A DNA stretch of 64,000 nucleotides. Origin: Aeromonas aquatica. Its GTDB lineage: Bacteria; Pseudomonadota; Gammaproteobacteria; Enterobacterales; Aeromonadaceae. The notes beneath the pieces are model-generated. The model was not told the origin of the DNA. It was given only the letters and a program-made list of their open reading frames with translations, and did not search any database. The stretch's first letter is position 1. Every line of letters begins with the position of its first letter. Position numbers and translations under genes: made by a program. The stretch spans positions 62,001-126,000 of the forward strand of contig NZ_JRGL01000007.1 in the NCBI RefSeq assembly GCF_000764655.1. The letters run 5' to 3'. Below are positions 22,899 to 33,613 of the stretch, piece after piece.

Positions 22899-23038
22899 GC
22901 CGTCGTGATGAAAGGCGACAGCAGGATGAGCGGCCCATCGGCGCGGGCGGCATCCACCAGGGATCGGGCAAAGCAGCCGCTTTTTATGGCGGTAAGCTCG
23001 GCAGATGGTAAAATCGCGCCGTTTCCACAGGAGTCAAC

Positions 23039-23518
23039 ATGACGAATAACGATATTCTGCGCCGTCTGCGCTACGCCCTCACCATCAGCAACGACCAGAT
23101 GGTCGATATGTTTGCCAAGGGCAACCTGACCGTCGATCACGCCCAACTGCACAGCTGGTTGCTCAAGGGCGCCGAGGAAGGGGAAGAGCAGGAAGCGGGC
23201 TTTGTCGCCTGCCCCGACGCCGCCCTGAGCCAGTTCCTCGACGGCTTCATCATCGCCCGCCGCGGTGTGAAAGAAGGCGCCCCCGCCCAGGTGGTCCCGA
23301 ACCGGATCAACAACAACCTGATCCTGCGCAAGCTGCGGATCGGCCTGGACTACAAGGAAGAAGACATGCTCAGCACCCTGAAGCTCGCCAACTTCAACCT
23401 GTCCAAGTCCGAGCTCAGTGCCCTGTTCCGCTCCAAGGATCACAAGCACTACCAGGATTGCGGGGATCAGATCCTGCGCAACTTCCTCATTGGCCTCACC
23501 GCCAAGCATCGCGCTTGA
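23039..23518 (+). CDS. yehS: DUF1456 protein YehS
   Basis: 159-aa protein with two tandem DUF1456 units, visible as the repeated N(N)DILRRLRYAL...MVDMF and NNLILRKLRIGL...DMLSTL segments. Function is unknown in the family. A GGAGTC Shine-Dalgarno precedes the ATG. It lies in the same direction as barA and amiD with short gaps, but I see no functional link. Confidence 0.9.
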   Translation: MTNNDILRRLRYALTISNDQMVDMFAKGNLTVDHAQLHSWLLKGAEEGEEQEAGFVACPDAALSQFLDGFIIARRGVKEGAPAQVVPNRINNNLILRKLRIGLDYKEEDMLSTLKLANFNLSKSELSALFRSKDHKHYQDCGDQILRNFLIGLTAKHRA

Positions 23519-23539
23519 CATAGGCACCGCGCCTAAGCC

Positions 23540-24421
23540 ATGGACCAGCGCCACTCACCGTCAGCCCGCATCAGGATGGCCGGTGAGCGGTGCTGGTCGC
23601 TCTGTCTTCTTGTTCTGCTGCTGACCGCCTGTCAGCCCGCGCCCGAGCCCGCCCCCTACCGCCTCGATACCCGCCATGTCAGCGCCAACCAGAATGAGCG
23701 CATCGCCTTCCTGATCCTGCACTACACGGATGAGGACGACGCCCACTCCCTGCGTCTGCTGACCGAGCCCGAGCACAAGGTGAGTGCCCACTACCTGGTC
23801 CCGCGCGACACCGAACAACGCCCGCTCCCCGTCTATCAGCTGGTGCCCGACAGCCAGCGCGCCTGGCACGCAGGCCGCAGCCGCTGGCAGCAGTATGCGG
23901 GGCTCAACGCCAGCTCGCTCGGCATCGAGATAGTCAACCTGGGCTACGACGAGCAGGAGGCCGATCTCCCCGTTCACCTTCGCCACTGGCAACCCTATAC
24001 CCCCGCCCAGATCGCCGCCGTCGGTGCCCTCAGTCGGGAGCTGGTCCAGCGCTACCGGATACCGCCAACCCAGGTGCTGGGGCACAGCGACGTCGCCCCC
24101 GAACGCAAGCAGGATCCCGGCCCACTCTTCCCCTGGCGCGAGCTGGCCCTGACGTACGGCGTCGGTGCCTGGCCGGACGAGGCCAGGGTCGCGACCCTGC
24201 AACAAGCCCCTCTACCCGCCTGGGATGCCCTCCAGTGGCAGCAGGGGCTCGCCCGCTACGGCTATGGCATTGCCCCCAGCGGCCTCTGGGATGAGCAGAG
24301 CCGCGCCGTGCTGCGCGCCTTCCAGCTCCACTTTCGCCCCGCCCTGGTCAATGGCGAGCCGGATGCCGAGAGCCAGGCCATCTTGATGGCACTGCTGGAA
24401 CGTTACTTCCCGGCCCACTGA
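23540..24421 (+). CDS. amiD: N-acetylmuramoyl-L-alanine amidase AmiD-like lipoprotein
   Basis: Zinc amidase that cuts the MurNAc-L-Ala bond, probably in turnover of anhydro-muropeptides. 293 aa. The signal peptide has lipobox LLTAC (Cys near residue 32), followed by an Amidase_2 domain (ILHYTDEDD; SAHYLV; GHSDVAPERKQDPG, carrying zinc His residues and the catalytic Lys), then a C-terminal peptidoglycan-binding helix bundle (YGYGIAPSGLWDEQSRAVLRAFQ). This two-domain lipoprotein layout matches E. coli AmiD. Confidence 0.93.
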   Translation: MDQRHSPSARIRMAGERCWSLCLLVLLLTACQPAPEPAPYRLDTRHVSANQNERIAFLILHYTDEDDAHSLRLLTEPEHKVSAHYLVPRDTEQRPLPVYQLVPDSQRAWHAGRSRWQQYAGLNASSLGIEIVNLGYDEQEADLPVHLRHWQPYTPAQIAAVGALSRELVQRYRIPPTQVLGHSDVAPERKQDPGPLFPWRELALTYGVGAWPDEARVATLQQAPLPAWDALQWQQGLARYGYGIAPSGLWDEQSRAVLRAFQLHFRPALVNGEPDAESQAILMALLERYFPAH

Positions 24422-24439
24422 ATTCCTGCACTGAAAAAC

Positions 24440-24467
24440 AACAAGGGACGCCGTGGCGTCCCTTGTT
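24440..24467. terminator. Bidirectional terminator between amiD and pdxJ
   Basis: A 13-bp perfect stem, aacaagggacgcc / ggcgtcccttgtt, with a 2-nt loop and A/T flanks separates the convergent genes. Confidence 0.92.
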
Positions 24468-24490
24468 CGTGCGATCCCGATAATCCGGCA

Positions 24491-25228
24491 TCAGATCCCC
24501 TGGCGGGCTTCCTGCATCAGCAGACGCATGTCGCTGACCGCCTTGGCCAGGCCGTCGAAGGCGGCGCGACCTATGATGGCGTGGCCGATGTTGAGCTCAT
24601 AGAGCTCGGGGATGGCGGCGATGGCCTTGACGTTGTGATAGTGCAGGCCGTGGCCGGCGTTCACTTTCAGCCCCTTGCCGGCGGCATAGGAGGCACCGGC
24701 GGCGATGCGCTTGAACTCGGCGTTGCGCTCCGCATCCGTGGTGGCATCGGCGTAACGGCCGGTGTGGATCTCGATGAAGGGGGCGCCACTCGCGGCGGCG
24801 GCGTCGATCTGCAGCGGATCGGCGTCGATAAACAGCGACACCTGAGCGCCGACGGTGGCGAGGCGGGTCACCGCATCGGTGATCTTGTCGAGCTGCCCGG
24901 CCACGTCCAGGCCACCCTCTGTGGTCACCTCGGTGCGTTTCTCCGGCACCAGGCAGACGAACTGGGGCTGGATCCGCTGGGCGATGCCGATCATCTCCTC
25001 GGTCACCGCCATCTCCAGGTTCATCCTGGTCTGGATGGTCTGGCGCAGGACCTCAACATCGCGGTCGGTGATGTGACGGCGATCTTCCCGCAGGTGAATC
25101 GTGATGCCATCGGCACCGGCCTGCTCGGCCACGAAGGCGGCCTGTACCGGATCCGGGTACTGGGTGCCGCGGGCATTGCGCAGGGTGGCGATATGGTCGA
25201 TGTTCACACCCAGGTAGATCTCGCTCAT
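24491..25228 (-). CDS. pdxJ: Pyridoxine 5'-phosphate synthase PdxJ
   Basis: TIM-barrel enzyme condensing 1-deoxyxylulose 5-phosphate with 3-amino-2-oxopropyl phosphate to form PNP in the DXP-dependent B6 pathway. 245 aa, from [21 protein letters not shown] through HLREDRRHI and [24 protein letters not shown] precedes the ATG. It is the last gene of the rpoE-to-pdxJ run; the 263-bp gap before it holds a second copy of the recO 3' end. Confidence 0.98.
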   Translation of the reverse strand: MSEIYLGVNIDHIATLRNARGTQYPDPVQAAFVAEQAGADGITIHLREDRRHITDRDVEVLRQTIQTRMNLEMAVTEEMIGIAQRIQPQFVCLVPEKRTEVTTEGGLDVAGQLDKITDAVTRLATVGAQVSLFIDADPLQIDAAAASGAPFIEIHTGRYADATTDAERNAEFKRIAAGASYAAGKGLKVNAGHGLHYHNVKAIAAIPELYELNIGHAIIGRAAFDGLAKAVSDMRLLMQEARQGI

Positions 25229-25347
25229 TGCTTACTCCTTGATACAGGTCATCTGTTCACTGCGGGTTGGCGAGTGCGCCAGCCTTGTCTGTCCATGGGC
25301 CGCCACCTGTCAATATTTGCACGCAGATGGCAGTGTTATATTCTTTA

Positions 25348-25378
25348 AGTGATCATTTTATATACATAAAAGATCACT
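25348..25378. other. AT-rich inverted repeat upstream of pdxJ
   Basis: agtgatc-a-ttttata ... ataaaa-gatcact: two paired blocks (GTGATC/GATCAC and TTTTAT/ATAAAA) separated by a single-base bulge around a short loop. It is strikingly AT-rich for this genome. It could be an operator, a replication/segregation-type site or a residue of the event that inserted the neighbouring recO repeat. No known consensus is recognised. Confidence 0.5.
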
Positions 25379-25389
25379 AAATTCATCTA

Positions 25390-25572
25390 ATTCAGCCTGA
25401 AACACTGCCTCTGCGTTTCAGAAACAGCTCACGACTCTTCAACTGGCGTTTCCCGAAACATGAGAGGTTGCAGCGCCAGCCGATACTAGCCTCATGCACT
25501 CGCCTTACGCTTTAAAAACAGCTCCCGGCTCTTTAGCTGGCGTTTCCCCAGATAGGGTTGCAGCGCCAGCCG
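25390..25572 (-). repeat. Tandem duplicate of the recO 3' terminus
   Basis: Segments 25403-25482 and 25497-25572 match at about 80 percent by eye (offset 94 bp). The second is the true recO end coding RLALQPYLGKRQLKSRELFL then KRKASA-stop. The first codes RLALQP, then after a frame change KRQLKSRELFLKRRGSVSG-stop. The copy lies wholly in the recO-pdxJ gap. Confidence 0.92.
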
Positions 25573-26196
25573 GCTGAAACGCTTGGCCGCCTGCAGCAAG
25601 GGAGGGCTGTCGAAACGCCCCTCGGCGAAGGCCAGCAGGTGGGCACCGAGGAACAGGGTACGGGGATCCGGCGCCCGCTCGCAAGCAACAAAGCCGAGTT
25701 CGCGCTCGAAGCCGTACAGCAGCTCGGGCCGGATCGCGGACTCGTCATCGGCGGCATATTCGAAATCCACCGCGTAGCCGAGGGCCTGCAACAGCAGGAA
25801 CTCGAAGCGGCGCAACGGCAGCTCGGGGGTCTCGCCATCTGCCAGCGCCATCAGGGCGCGGGCATAGGCGTCGAACACCTCGGGGAAAGGGGTGTGAGCT
25901 TCGAGCAGGTAGTAGACCAGCTCGTTCAGGTAGAGGCCGTAGAACAGGCGGTCGCCGCCGAGACGCAGGGAGTGATCCGGGCATTCGACCTGGGCGAGAT
26001 TCTTGAGATCGCCCTTGCCGCGCCAACTCAGGGTGAGCAGGGTGAAGGGTTGCAGCAGCCCCTTCAGAGGGGAGCGTGGCCCGCGAGAACCGCGAGCCAC
26101 CAGGGTAAAGCGGCCACTATCCTGGGTGAATACCTCGACCAGCTGGCTGGTCTCCCGATAGGGCCGACTGTGGATGACGAAAGCCGGACTCAGCAA
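25492..26196 (-). CDS. recO: DNA repair protein RecO
   Basis: Recombination mediator that loads RecA on SSB-coated DNA with RecF and RecR. 234 aa, with the N-terminal OB-fold (AFVIHSRPYRETSQLVEVFT) and the C-terminal helical domain ending YLGKRQLKSRELFLKRK. The start codon is TTG: no ATG or GTG is in frame before an upstream stop, and homology begins here. It follows era by 14 bp. Its 3' end is duplicated downstream. Confidence 0.94.
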   Translation of the reverse strand: MLSPAFVIHSRPYRETSQLVEVFTQDSGRFTLVARGSRGPRSPLKGLLQPFTLLTLSWRGKGDLKNLAQVECPDHSLRLGGDRLFYGLYLNELVYYLLEAHTPFPEVFDAYARALMALADGETPELPLRRFEFLLLQALGYAVDFEYAADDESAIRPELLYGFERELGFVACERAPDPRTLFLGAHLLAFAEGRFDSPPLLQAAKRFSRLALQPYLGKRQLKSRELFLKRKASA

Positions 26197-26210
26197 TCGC
26201 TCAGCGCCAC

Positions 26211-27110
26211 TTAGTCATCGCCATAGCCGAGACTGCGCAGGGCGCGCTCGTCATCGGCCCAGCCCGATTTGACCTTGACCCACAGCTCCAGGTGCACCTT
26301 GTTCTGGAACAACCGTTCCATGTCGAGGCGCGCCTCTGTGCCTATGGTCTTGATCTTCTCACCCTTGTTGCCGATGACCATCTTCTTCTGGCCTTCACGT
26401 TCAACCAGGATCAGGCCGTGGATGTGGTACAGACCGTTTTCCTCCACCTTGAAGCGTTCGATCTCCACCGTCACCGAGTAAGGCAGCTCCTCACCGGTGA
26501 AGCGCATCAGCTTCTCGCGGATGATCTCGGAGGCCATGAAGCGGGACGAACGGTCGGTCACGTAATCTTCCGGGAAGAAGTGGTTGTTTTCCGGCAGCAG
26601 ATCCTTGGCCCACTCGCGGATCTTCTCCACGTTGGTGCCCTTCTCGGCACTGATGGGCAGGATGTGGGAGAACTTCATCTGCTGACCGAGCCACTCCAGG
26701 TGCGGCAGCAGGTCTTCCTTGTCCTTGACGTTGTCTACCTTGTTGACCGCCAGCACCACGGGGCAGGGCAGATGGCGCAGCTTGCCGAGCACCATCTCGT
26801 CATCCTTGGTCCAGTGGGTACCGTCGACCATGAATACCACCATGGCCACGTCCCCCAGCGAACTGGTGGCGGCGCGGTTCATCAATCGGTTGATGGCCCG
26901 CTTCTCCTCGATGTGCAGACCCGGGGTATCCACAAAGATGGTTTGATAGTTGTCCTCGGTGTCGATCCCCAAGATCCGGTGACGGGTGGTCTGGGGCTTC
27001 TTCGAGGTGATGCTGACCTTCTGGCCGAGCAGCTTGTTGAGCAGGGTGGACTTGCCAACGTTGGGGCGCCCCACGATGGCGACAAAGCCGCAATAAGTCG
27101 TATCTGTCAT
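26211..27110 (-). CDS. era: GTPase Era
   Basis: Ras-like GTPase that binds the 3' end of 16S rRNA and assists 30S maturation. 299 aa: G1 [10 protein letters not shown]3 DTPG, G4 NKVD, and a C-terminal KH domain with [13 protein letters not shown]. The start is ATGACAG. The SD-bearing sequence directly upstream is a copy of the rnc 3' end, 62 bp from the original. Confidence 0.98.
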   Translation of the reverse strand: MTDTTYCGFVAIVGRPNVGKSTLLNKLLGQKVSITSKKPQTTRHRILGIDTEDNYQTIFVDTPGLHIEEKRAINRLMNRAATSSLGDVAMVVFMVDGTHWTKDDEMVLGKLRHLPCPVVLAVNKVDNVKDKEDLLPHLEWLGQQMKFSHILPISAEKGTNVEKIREWAKDLLPENNHFFPEDYVTDRSSRFMASEIIREKLMRFTGEELPYSVTVEIERFKVEENGLYHIHGLILVEREGQKKMVIGNKGEKIKTIGTEARLDMERLFQNKVHLELWVKVKSGWADDERALRSLGYGDD

Positions 27111-27199
27111 GACAGTTTTTCCAATGCCTGTTGTGTTGAAAGACCGTGGCCTCTTGCATCAATAGCAGTCATGACAGTCTTTCCAATGCTTGCTGCGCC
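27106..27199 (-). repeat. Duplicated rnc-era junction
   Basis: The 32-bp segments at 27106-27137 and 27168-27199 agree at about 26 positions. In the minus sense both code QQALE(R/K)LS and a TGA overlapping ATG. The 27168 copy is the true rnc end; the 27106 copy supplies the Shine-Dalgarno and ATG of era. The ancestor very likely had a direct ATGA overlap, which the duplication split. Confidence 0.88.
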
Positions 27200-27840
27200 G
27201 CGGCCTGTTCGGCCTTGCGACGGCTGGTGCCGACCCCGACCAGCGGACCCGCCAGGCCATCTACCTCACACTGGACGGTAAACTCCTGGTTGTGGGCTTC
27301 GCCCTTGACGTTGGTCACTGTGTAGGTCGGCAGGGATTTGCGGGTTCCCTGCAAAATTTCCTGTAGCCGGGTCTTGGGGTCCTTCTGCTCTATGCCTGGC
27401 TTGATCTCGTCCAGGCGGCTGGCGTACCAGCTCAGCAACAGGGTCCGCACCGTCTCCAGATTGGTATCCAGATAGACGGCGCCGATCACCGCCTCGACCG
27501 TGTCGGCCAGGATCGACTCGCGGCGGAATCCGCCGCTTTTCAGCTCGCCCGGTCCCAGGATCAGATGATCGCCGAGGTCAAATTCCCGGCCGAGCTCGGC
27601 CAGGGTCTTCTCGCGCACCAGGGTGGCGCGCATCCGGCTGAGATCCCCTTCCGCCGCTTGCGGGAAGCGGTGGAAGAGTTCATCGGCAATCACCAGACTC
27701 AGGATGGAGTCACCCAGAAATTCCAGTCGCTCGTTGTGACGGGAACCGGCACTGCGGTGCGTCAAGGCCCGGGTCAGTCGTTCCTGATCCTGAAAGACAT
27801 GCCCGAGACGGGACTGCAGTCTGTTCATCTTGATATTCAT
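27169..27840 (-). CDS. rnc: Ribonuclease III
   Basis: Double-stranded RNA endonuclease for rRNA processing and mRNA control. 223 aa. The catalytic signature [11 protein letters not shown] lies in the N-terminal endonuclease domain, and the C-terminal dsRNA-binding domain ends [17 protein letters not shown]. It directly abuts the lepB stop. Its last ~10 codons are repeated before era. Confidence 0.98.
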   Translation of the reverse strand: MNIKMNRLQSRLGHVFQDQERLTRALTHRSAGSRHNERLEFLGDSILSLVIADELFHRFPQAAEGDLSRMRATLVREKTLAELGREFDLGDHLILGPGELKSGGFRRESILADTVEAVIGAVYLDTNLETVRTLLLSWYASRLDEIKPGIEQKDPKTRLQEILQGTRKSLPTYTVTNVKGEAHNQEFTVQCEVDGLAGPLVGVGTSRRKAEQAAAQQALERLS

Positions 27841-28764
27841 TTACTGTATTCCGCCGATGCGGTTGAAGCGCACGCCAGTCGGCACCCAGCTTGGCAAGCT
27901 GGAACCTTCCTCGCGCTCAAATTCGAAGCTGATCCAGATGGCAACCGCCTTGCCCACCAGATTCTGCTCGGGCACGAAGCCCCAGAACCGGCTGTCGGTG
28001 CTGTTGTCGCGGTTGTCGCCCATCACGAAATAGTGGCCTTCCGGCACCACCCACTCATCCGGGTAGGTGCCCGGCTGGCGGTAGTAGCGATCCACCAGAT
28101 CCGGCATCAGGGGATTGCGCAGGGTTTCGTGAGGAACGTTGCCCAGCTGTTCGGTGTAGCGATCCAGCGGGATCCCCATCTGGCTGAACTCGCCCCGCTG
28201 TTCAAACTTGACGTCGAGCTTCTTGAAGCCCGGGCACGTTTTCCCTGCCTGCTCCTCGCACTTGGGCCGGATCATCAGCTCCTTGTTGCGATAGATGACC
28301 CTGTCCCCCGGCATGCCGACTACCCGCTTGATGTAGTCAATCCGGGTATCCAGCGGATACTTGAACACCACCACATCGCCGCGCGCAGGCTTGCCTGTCT
28401 CGAGGAACTGGGTGTTGGTCACGGGATCCTTGAGGCCGTAGGCAAACTTCTCCACCAGGATGAAGTCACCCACCAGCAGGGTCGGCATCATGGAGCCAGA
28501 GGGGATCTGGAATGGCTCGAAGATGAAGGAACGCAGGATCAGCACCAGCGCGATGACCGGGAAGACCCCGCCGGTCTGTTCGATCCAGACCGGCATGGGG
28601 GCCACACTGGCCAGCGTCTTCTCGTCGACATTCGGGCCGGCATTGGCGCGGGCCGCCGCAATCTTGGCCGCCCGTTGCTTGGACCAGACCAGCTTGTCGA
28701 CGGTCCAGATGATACCGGTCAGGACGGTGACAATCGCCAGGATCAGGGAAAAGGTGCTAGCCAT
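27841..28764 (-). CDS. lepB: Signal peptidase I LepB
   Basis: Inner-membrane protease that removes signal peptides from secreted proteins. 307 aa. Two N-terminal membrane helices are followed by the catalytic Ser motif PSGSMMPTL and the catalytic Lys motif YIKRVVGMPGD, with GDNRDNSTDSRFWG near the end. It lies 3 bp after lepA. Confidence 0.98.
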   Translation of the reverse strand: MASTFSLILAIVTVLTGIIWTVDKLVWSKQRAAKIAAARANAGPNVDEKTLASVAPMPVWIEQTGGVFPVIALVLILRSFIFEPFQIPSGSMMPTLLVGDFILVEKFAYGLKDPVTNTQFLETGKPARGDVVVFKYPLDTRIDYIKRVVGMPGDRVIYRNKELMIRPKCEEQAGKTCPGFKKLDVKFEQRGEFSQMGIPLDRYTEQLGNVPHETLRNPLMPDLVDRYYRQPGTYPDEWVVPEGHYFVMGDNRDNSTDSRFWGFVPEQNLVGKAVAIWISFEFEREEGSSLPSWVPTGVRFNRIGGIQ

Positions 28765-28767
28765 CGA

Positions 28768-30561
<1,794 letters not shown>

Positions 30562-30679
30562 CGAGCAAGAATCACTCAAAATTAAGTTAGGGTCGGATAT
30601 GAGGGCAGGATTTTACTGGATAACCCGGTCGACGGCCAATCTTTAGTCGACGGGCACCAGAAATAGCACCTTGCCAATC

Positions 30680-30810
30680 ACGCGTGCTGGCTGGCATAGA
30701 GCGCCACGCCGAGCATGAAAGAGCCAGAAATCGAATCTGGCCAGTGTCAGGAGAGGTGGCGGGTACTGAGGACCACACCGAGCATGCGAGGACCATATTC
30801 CCCTTGCTCT
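30680..30810 (-). repeat. Probable duplicate of the rseC 3' terminus
   Basis: Two segments offset by about 69 bp (gagcatg anchors at 30711 and 30780) align over roughly 45 bp at about 65-75 percent. The rseC tail codes RMLGVVLSTRHLS-stop. The downstream copy codes FMLGVALYASQHA-stop. Similarity is weaker than in the recO and rlmD cases. Confidence 0.65.
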
Positions 30811-31207
30811 AGCCTTGCGGAAAAGTAACGAACCAGTAAAAAACCCAGGGTGCCACCGAGCAGGCAACTGAGAATGGTCACCCCTTCCCCCGCCGACAAC
30901 AGCGGTGCCAGCCAGAGCTGACCCAAAATGGCACCGACAGCAGGCAGAACAGCGGCAGCACATACACCAGCGCCGCACCGCGCAATATGTTCGCCTGGGG
31001 AATGCCGAGGCGGATCTGCTGGCCAACATTCACCTCACCGGTGAGGGCAACCCGTAGTCGCTGCGATTTCATGGGGAAGGCCTTGGCGACAGTGCCGGTA
31101 CCGCAGTTGGACTGCTGATGGCAGCCACTGCAGGCGGAGCGCCGTTCGCACTCCACCCAGGCATGGGTCCCCTCGATGGCGACCACGGTCGCCAGCTCTT
31201 CGCTCAT
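30747..31207 (-). pseudogene. rseC: rseC, sigma-E modulator, disrupted by a frameshift
   Basis: RseC/MucC is a small inner-membrane protein encoded with the sigma-E regulators. The N-terminal Cys-rich part (CERRSACSGCHQQSNCGTG) and first membrane helix (AALVYVLPLFCLL) read in one frame. Around 30931-30940 the frame shifts and the native second helix and tail (GAILGQLWLAPLL ... ARLEQGEYGPRMLGVVLS) continue in another frame to the stop at 30747. One missing base restores about 156 aa, the family length. As read, translation stops at 30878. Either a real recent mutation or a sequencing error. The start is the ATG after AGGTGA. Confidence 0.85.
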
Positions 31208-31309
31208 GTTACTCACCTGACGGCTCCAGACTAACAGCAGTGGATTTATCCAATCTGAACACGCCCATTCCGCCGCGGCAAGCCAAATAGGTGTATCTCG
31301 GAGGGAACT

Positions 31310-32290
31310 TTATTGCACCGCCTCGTTGCGAGCCAGCGGCTGCACCGATTCGGCGATGCGTTTTGCGGTCTCGGCCGGGACCTCACCTACTACGGTGATC
31401 TCCACCCCGACCTCGTTGACATAACTCACCAGCGAGGTGGCGCCCTGGCGTATCAACTGCTGGCGCACCGCCTGCTTGGGATCGACTCGGGAGACATAGA
31501 CTGAGAGATCCACCAGGCCATCGGAGAGCATCATGTAGTCCACCGGCTGGCTGGTGCTGACAAGCTGGTGCCGATCCTGAGAGAGTACCTTGAATCCAAC
31601 CGGCAACCAGGTCAGGTGCCAGCTCAGGGTCTGCTGGGGCGTGGGATAGGCGTCTTCCAACGCCAGCGCCTCGGGCAACTTGCTGTTGGCCAGGGTCACC
31701 AGCCAGGGAGCCGGGGTCGATTGCCTGTCCAGATCCACGCCCAGCACCTGTTCCACCAGGTTGCCTTCCCGATCCACCATGTCAACCCGCAGCAAGAGAT
31801 GGCTCTGCTCATCAACCCAGAGCACGAAGCCGTATTTGTCCGCTTCTTTGGGCACCAGCCTCACCACCTGGGCCACCAGACCGGCGACCCGGCTGCGGCC
31901 AGCCAGCACGGGGTCATAGCTCTCCAGCACCCTCGGCAACGGCATCTTCACCAGGCTCGACCAGACACCGGGGAAACGGGCGCCCTTGAGCGTATAGGGT
32001 TCATGGGTATTTTCGAAGAAGGTGTATTCGTTCTGGCGTTGCAGGTATTCCACCGTCTTGCCATCGAGATAGCTCAGATGAGCGATCTCCTTGCCATCTA
32101 TCACTCCGTGACTGAAGCGGATGGGCTCGAGGCGCCCCTGACGGGCCTTGACCATGGATAACTCGAAATTTTGATGTGAAACGGCACTCTGCATCTGCTG
32201 CAACAAGGCCTCGGCCGACAGATCGTCGGCCGAGGCCTTGGCACAAATTAGCAGGAGAGAGGCCAGCAGGACACGGCTGGACTGGCGCAC
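31310..32290 (-). CDS. rseB: Sigma-E regulatory protein RseB
   Basis: Periplasmic protein that binds RseA and shields it from DegS cleavage, and senses misplaced lipoproteins or LPS. 326 aa with a cleavable signal peptide (LLASLLLICAKASA), a large LolA-like domain and a C-terminal RseA-binding domain. It lies between rseA (21-bp gap) and rseC. Confidence 0.95.
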   Translation of the reverse strand: MRQSSRVLLASLLLICAKASADDLSAEALLQQMQSAVSHQNFELSMVKARQGRLEPIRFSHGVIDGKEIAHLSYLDGKTVEYLQRQNEYTFFENTHEPYTLKGARFPGVWSSLVKMPLPRVLESYDPVLAGRSRVAGLVAQVVRLVPKEADKYGFVLWVDEQSHLLLRVDMVDREGNLVEQVLGVDLDRQSTPAPWLVTLANSKLPEALALEDAYPTPQQTLSWHLTWLPVGFKVLSQDRHQLVSTSQPVDYMMLSDGLVDLSVYVSRVDPKQAVRQQLIRQGATSLVSYVNEVGVEITVVGEVPAETAKRIAESVQPLARNEAVQ

Positions 32291-32311
32291 GATCTGATCC
32301 CTAAAAATGCG

Positions 32312-32899
32312 TTATTCCTGGATCTGCTTGTCTTGCAGCAGACGTTGTTGCAATTGGTGATCTCGCAAGAAGGCATTGATCCGCTCGCGCTGCTCTTGCA
32401 TCTGCTGCTCACTCAACCCTTGCTGGCGAGTGGTGGCGCGGTTGCCATCTTGCGGATAATGCACGCTCACCGGGGTGGCACTGCCGCCCACCGGTATGGT
32501 ATTGAGCACAGGATTGACCGGCATACCGTCGTGCCCCTGATACTGCTGCACACCGAAGATGACGGCGGCGGCGACCGAGGCGGCGATGGCGTACTGCCCC
32601 ATCTGTTGGCCGAAGCGGCGGATCAACGGCAGCACCTTGCCGGTGGTGTGAACCTGCGGCGCTGTGGGTTGTACCGGCTTGGGAGCCAGCACTGTTGGTT
32701 CGTCTTCCAGCGCCAGCATGATGCTGTCACTGAGATCCAGTTGCAGATTGACCGACAGGTCGCCCCGCATGGCATCACCGATCAGATGGTAACGAGCCCA
32801 GGTATCCTGCAGAGCCGGATCCATTCCCAACTCATTCAGTACCTCAACATCGCTCAGGTCGCCATCCATCAGGGCTGAAAGTTGCTCTTTATTTGCCAT
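32312..32899 (-). CDS. rseA: Anti-sigma-E factor RseA
   Basis: Single-pass inner-membrane protein that holds RpoE inactive until regulated proteolysis. 195 aa. The N-terminal cytoplasmic anti-sigma domain starts MANKEQLSALMDGDLSD. One membrane helix (YAIAASVAAAVIFGVQQY) lies near residues 103-120, followed by a Gln-rich periplasmic tail. It sits 24 bp after rpoE. Confidence 0.95.
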   Translation of the reverse strand: MANKEQLSALMDGDLSDVEVLNELGMDPALQDTWARYHLIGDAMRGDLSVNLQLDLSDSIMLALEDEPTVLAPKPVQPTAPQVHTTGKVLPLIRRFGQQMGQYAIAASVAAAVIFGVQQYQGHDGMPVNPVLNTIPVGGSATPVSVHYPQDGNRATTRQQGLSEQQMQEQRERINAFLRDHQLQQRLLQDKQIQE

Positions 32900-32923
32900 A
32901 AGTTTGCCTGTCTTTCCCCAGTT

Positions 32924-33505
32924 TTAATTCTCGATCAGAGGTTGCAGCTTTTTGTCGATTGCTTCCCTCGCCCGGAAGATGCGGGATCTCACCGTACCCA
33001 CAGGGCAATCCATGATCTCCGCAATCTCTTCGTAGCTCAGCCCTTCCATTTCACGAAGGGTGATCGCTGTTCTCAAGTCTTCAGGCAAGGCTTCTATGGC
33101 GGTAAACACGGTACGCTTGATCTCGTCGGTCAGCGCCAGGTTTTCCGGGGTAGCCACCTCTTGCAAGGCTTCGCCCCCACCATAGTATTCAGCCTCATCT
33201 GCTTCGACATCACTGCTGGGCGGTCTGCGCCCCTGTGAGGTCAGGTAATTTTTGGCCGTGTTGACGGCGATCCGGTACAACCAGGTGTAAAACGCGCTCT
33301 CGCCACGGAATGTCGGCAACGCACGGTAAGCCTTGATAAAGGCCTCCTGCGCCACATCCGGTACATCGCCCGGATTGTTGACATACCTGGCCACCAGGTT
33401 GACCACCTTATGCTGGTATTTTTTTACCAGCAGGTTGAATGCATTTTTATCGCCACGCTGGACCCGTTCAACCAGCTGTTCGTCCAGTAGATTCTGGTCG
33501 CTCAT
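32924..33505 (-). CDS. rpoE: Sigma-E factor RpoE
   Basis: ECF sigma factor of the envelope stress response. 193 aa, region 2 (FIKAYRALPTFRGESAFYTWLYRIA) and region 4 (LPEDLRTAITLREMEGLSYEEIAEIMDCPVGTVRSRI). It heads the rpoE-rseA-rseB-rseC-lepA-lepB-rnc-era-recO-pdxJ run. A perfect sigma-E promoter lies about 65 bp upstream, so it is autoregulated. Confidence 0.98.
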   Translation of the reverse strand: MSDQNLLDEQLVERVQRGDKNAFNLLVKKYQHKVVNLVARYVNNPGDVPDVAQEAFIKAYRALPTFRGESAFYTWLYRIAVNTAKNYLTSQGRRPPSSDVEADEAEYYGGGEALQEVATPENLALTDEIKRTVFTAIEALPEDLRTAITLREMEGLSYEEIAEIMDCPVGTVRSRIFRAREAIDKKLQPLIEN

Positions 33506-33569
33506 CAGAGCCGTAAAACCCCCATCAGGTTATCGTTCTTCTTTTCCGGCCCTTTCTAAGCGCACAAGT

Positions 33570-33596
33570 TCAGACAGGAGGAATCAGAGAAAGTTC
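33570..33596 (-). promoter_or_regulatory. Sigma-E promoter of rpoE
   Basis: On the minus strand GAACTT, a 16-bp spacer and TCTGA match the RpoE consensus exactly. Positioned upstream of rpoE, it is the expected autoregulatory promoter. Confidence 0.93.
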
Positions 33597-33613
33597 GCTT
33601 GCATTGAAAAAAA

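Noticed and set aside
30643-31029. Separate Cys/Arg-rich gene downstream of rseC
   Set aside because: It is a third-frame reading of the rseC region; the native rseC continuation is in another frame.
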